In this document: positions 62,770-64,000 of the stretch, one piece after another
Layout of the letters: each line of letters begins with the position of its first letter
Position numbering within the stretch: the first letter of the stretch is position 1
The notes under the pieces: model-generated
What the model saw: the letters and a program-made list of their open reading frames with translations, nothing else
The model's database searches: none
Told to the model about the DNA's origin: nothing
Assembly (NCBI GenBank): GCA_946699065.1
Contig: CAMPDV010000011.1
Span: forward strand, 1,054,001-1,118,000
Direction of reading: 5' to 3'
Source of the DNA: Loxodes magnus
Taxonomy: Eukaryota > Ciliophora > Karyorelictea > Loxodida > Loxodidae
DNA: 64,000 bases
Made by a program: the position numbers and the translations under genes

Positions 62770-63471
62770 ATGTCACAACTTACTGTGAGTTTCCATCCTT
62801 TTTCTCCATACTCTCGAACTGTTCTTTCTTTATTATATGATGCAGATGTTTAGTTTAATGCGAAGTTTGTTGACTTACTTGCAGGAGAATAAAAGACAGA
62901 GGAGTATTTAAAGATAAACCCTGAAGGGAAAGTTCCTGCTCTTGTAGATGGAGATTATTAGTTAGCGGAAACTCCAGCAATTTTGAAGTATATTGTACGC
63001 ACTCAAAATATCAATAAGAACTATTACCCAGAAAATGACGCAAAGAAGGCAGGATATGTAGATTTCTTTATCGCATGGTTTTATGAGGCAATAGCTGGAA
63101 CTTTACATTTGGCAGCTGTTAAAAAAATAATTTTACCTTAATTTGGAATAGTTACTCCAGAGGAAGAAATCAACAAGCTCATCTAATAAGGGTAAGAAAA
63201 TTTGAAGAAGCTTAGCTCTTATATGAAAGGAGACTTTTTAACAGGAGAAAATGTCACAATAGCAGATTTTTTGTATTTCAATGTAATTCAAAGCGCAAGT
63301 ATCGGTTTATAAATGGATTTATCTTAGTTCTCTGTAGTAAATGACTGGTTTAACAGAGTTAAAGCTCTTAAAGGTCCAGCAAAAACTACCCAGATGCTAA
63401 TGGATGTTATCGCTTCCATGAATCAAAAATCCTAAAATTAACGTTTTTAAACTTCTTTTATCAATAAATGA
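62770..63471 (+). CDS. Glutathione S-transferase, copy 2
   Basis: A 233-residue GST with an intact frame from ATG 62770 to TGA 63469-63471. It has the N-terminal thioredoxin-like domain (VSFHPFSPYSRTVLSLLYDA), glutathione-site motif NPEGKVPALVDGDYQLAETPA and C-terminal helical domain (NVTIADFLYF, then FNRVKALKGPAKTTQ). It is a close paralogue of the gene at 22916, with the same flanking sequence just before the ATG (taataatgtcacaacttact), but it keeps the stop that copy 1 has lost. The class is not certain; the Ser-Pro-Tyr start is compatible with omega/theta-like forms. Confidence 0.92.
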
Positions 63472-64000
63472 TTTAAAATATTAGAAATAAGTTCTCTTTG
63501 ATATTAATCTTAATGAGCATTAGCTTCTTTAATATAATAATTTGGTGTAATACTAAAAATAAATCTAAAGAGCATTTTAATATAATAATGAAGTACTCTT
63601 TAGAAACATCTTAGAAAAATACAAGCTTCTATATTTTATAGAGTTTACTTTATACATAAGGCATATTCCTTGTTATATACTTGCTTATTAGATTATTATC
63701 AGTTTTTCTTTCAAACATCATTTCATTTTTACTACACTAATTTTACACATTAAAATGAAAAGTATGCTTTAAATATATATTTTAAGCTTAGAGTAAGTAA
63801 AAGTCTTGTTAATATGAGTAAATATAAAAAGAGTTATCAATTATATTCAAAATGAATAAAGATGAAACTCTTCATAAAGCTTCGCTTATAAAATTGCAAT
63901 ACTTGCTTTGATTTTATTTCTATATCAATAAGATAATATGCTTGCTTTGAACTAATCAACATTCCATTTTTAAAAGCCTTTCATTTTTTTGCTAAAATAA
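63472..64000. other. AT-rich spacer to window end
   Basis: About 530 nt of AT-rich DNA after the second GST. No gene recognised. Confidence 0.4.

Noticed and set aside
1-64000. tRNA genes, CRISPR arrays, insertion sequences, telomeric repeats
   Set aside because: No tRNA B-box with acceptor pairing, no spaced direct repeats, no transposase-like protein and no C4A2-type or related telomeric repeats were seen on either strand.

Overview
The window reads as nuclear DNA of a karyorelictean ciliate, most likely the genus Loxodes. It is extremely AT-rich and uses a reassigned code. TAA and TAG are sense codons read as Gln throughout every recognisable gene. TGA is both the only stop and a Trp codon (NCBI table 27 type). 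The clearest proof is a 25-residue ribosomal protein eL41 gene (21689-21766), which reads TGA as the invariant Trp at codon 5 and stops at TGA 20 codons later. Further support comes from TGA at conserved Trp positions in an AGC kinase, the signal-peptidase subunit SPCS3 and ETF-QO. Nearly all standard-code open frames here are fragments or antisense shadows, so every gene below was read with the reassigned code. Genes are split by minute GT-AG introns of 16-25 nt.

Layout. 1-6900: mostly AT-rich spacer with two coiled-coil hypotheticals. 6.9-12.2 kb: LMBR1-like membrane protein, mitochondrial p32/MAM33 and an HP1/Pdd1-like chromodomain-chromoshadow protein. 13.5-17.7 kb: a Gln-rich orphan, 3-methyladenine DNA glycosylase and ETF-ubiquinone oxidoreductase. 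18.3-24.4 kb: a 1020-residue orphan, eL41, a glutathione S-transferase that has lost its stop, and a GC-rich structured RNA gene. 25-32.3 kb: an orphan membrane protein, an OSCA/TMEM63-like protein, a minimal FHA protein and NAD kinase. 33-43.7 kb: a Gln/Asn-rich prion-like protein, SPCS3, a large AGC kinase, an orphan and ribosomal protein eS8. 44-51 kb: a possible myristoylated protein, a 1339-residue receptor with two tandem periplasmic-binding-protein-like ectodomains, and a septin. 52.5-59.2 kb: Bax-inhibitor-1 family protein, PTC7-type phosphatase and two orphan membrane proteins. 59.2-62.8 kb: gene-poor spacer. 62.8-63.5 kb: a second GST.

The genes are individually transcribed housekeeping and ciliate-specific genes with no operon logic. 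Several convergent pairs have stops only 68-200 nt apart, which implies very short 3' untranslated regions. Mitochondrial functions (p32, ETF-QO), ER membrane and secretion (SPCS3, BI-1, several polytopic proteins), signalling (kinase, phosphatase, FHA, receptor) and chromatin/DNA repair (HP1-like, MPG) are all represented.

The most unusual items are the dual-use TGA in eL41, the tandem-ectodomain receptor, the GST stop-loss with a gene-conversion patch, the GC-rich RNA and the chromodomain protein. All calls come from reading the sequence by eye. No alignment or structure search was run.
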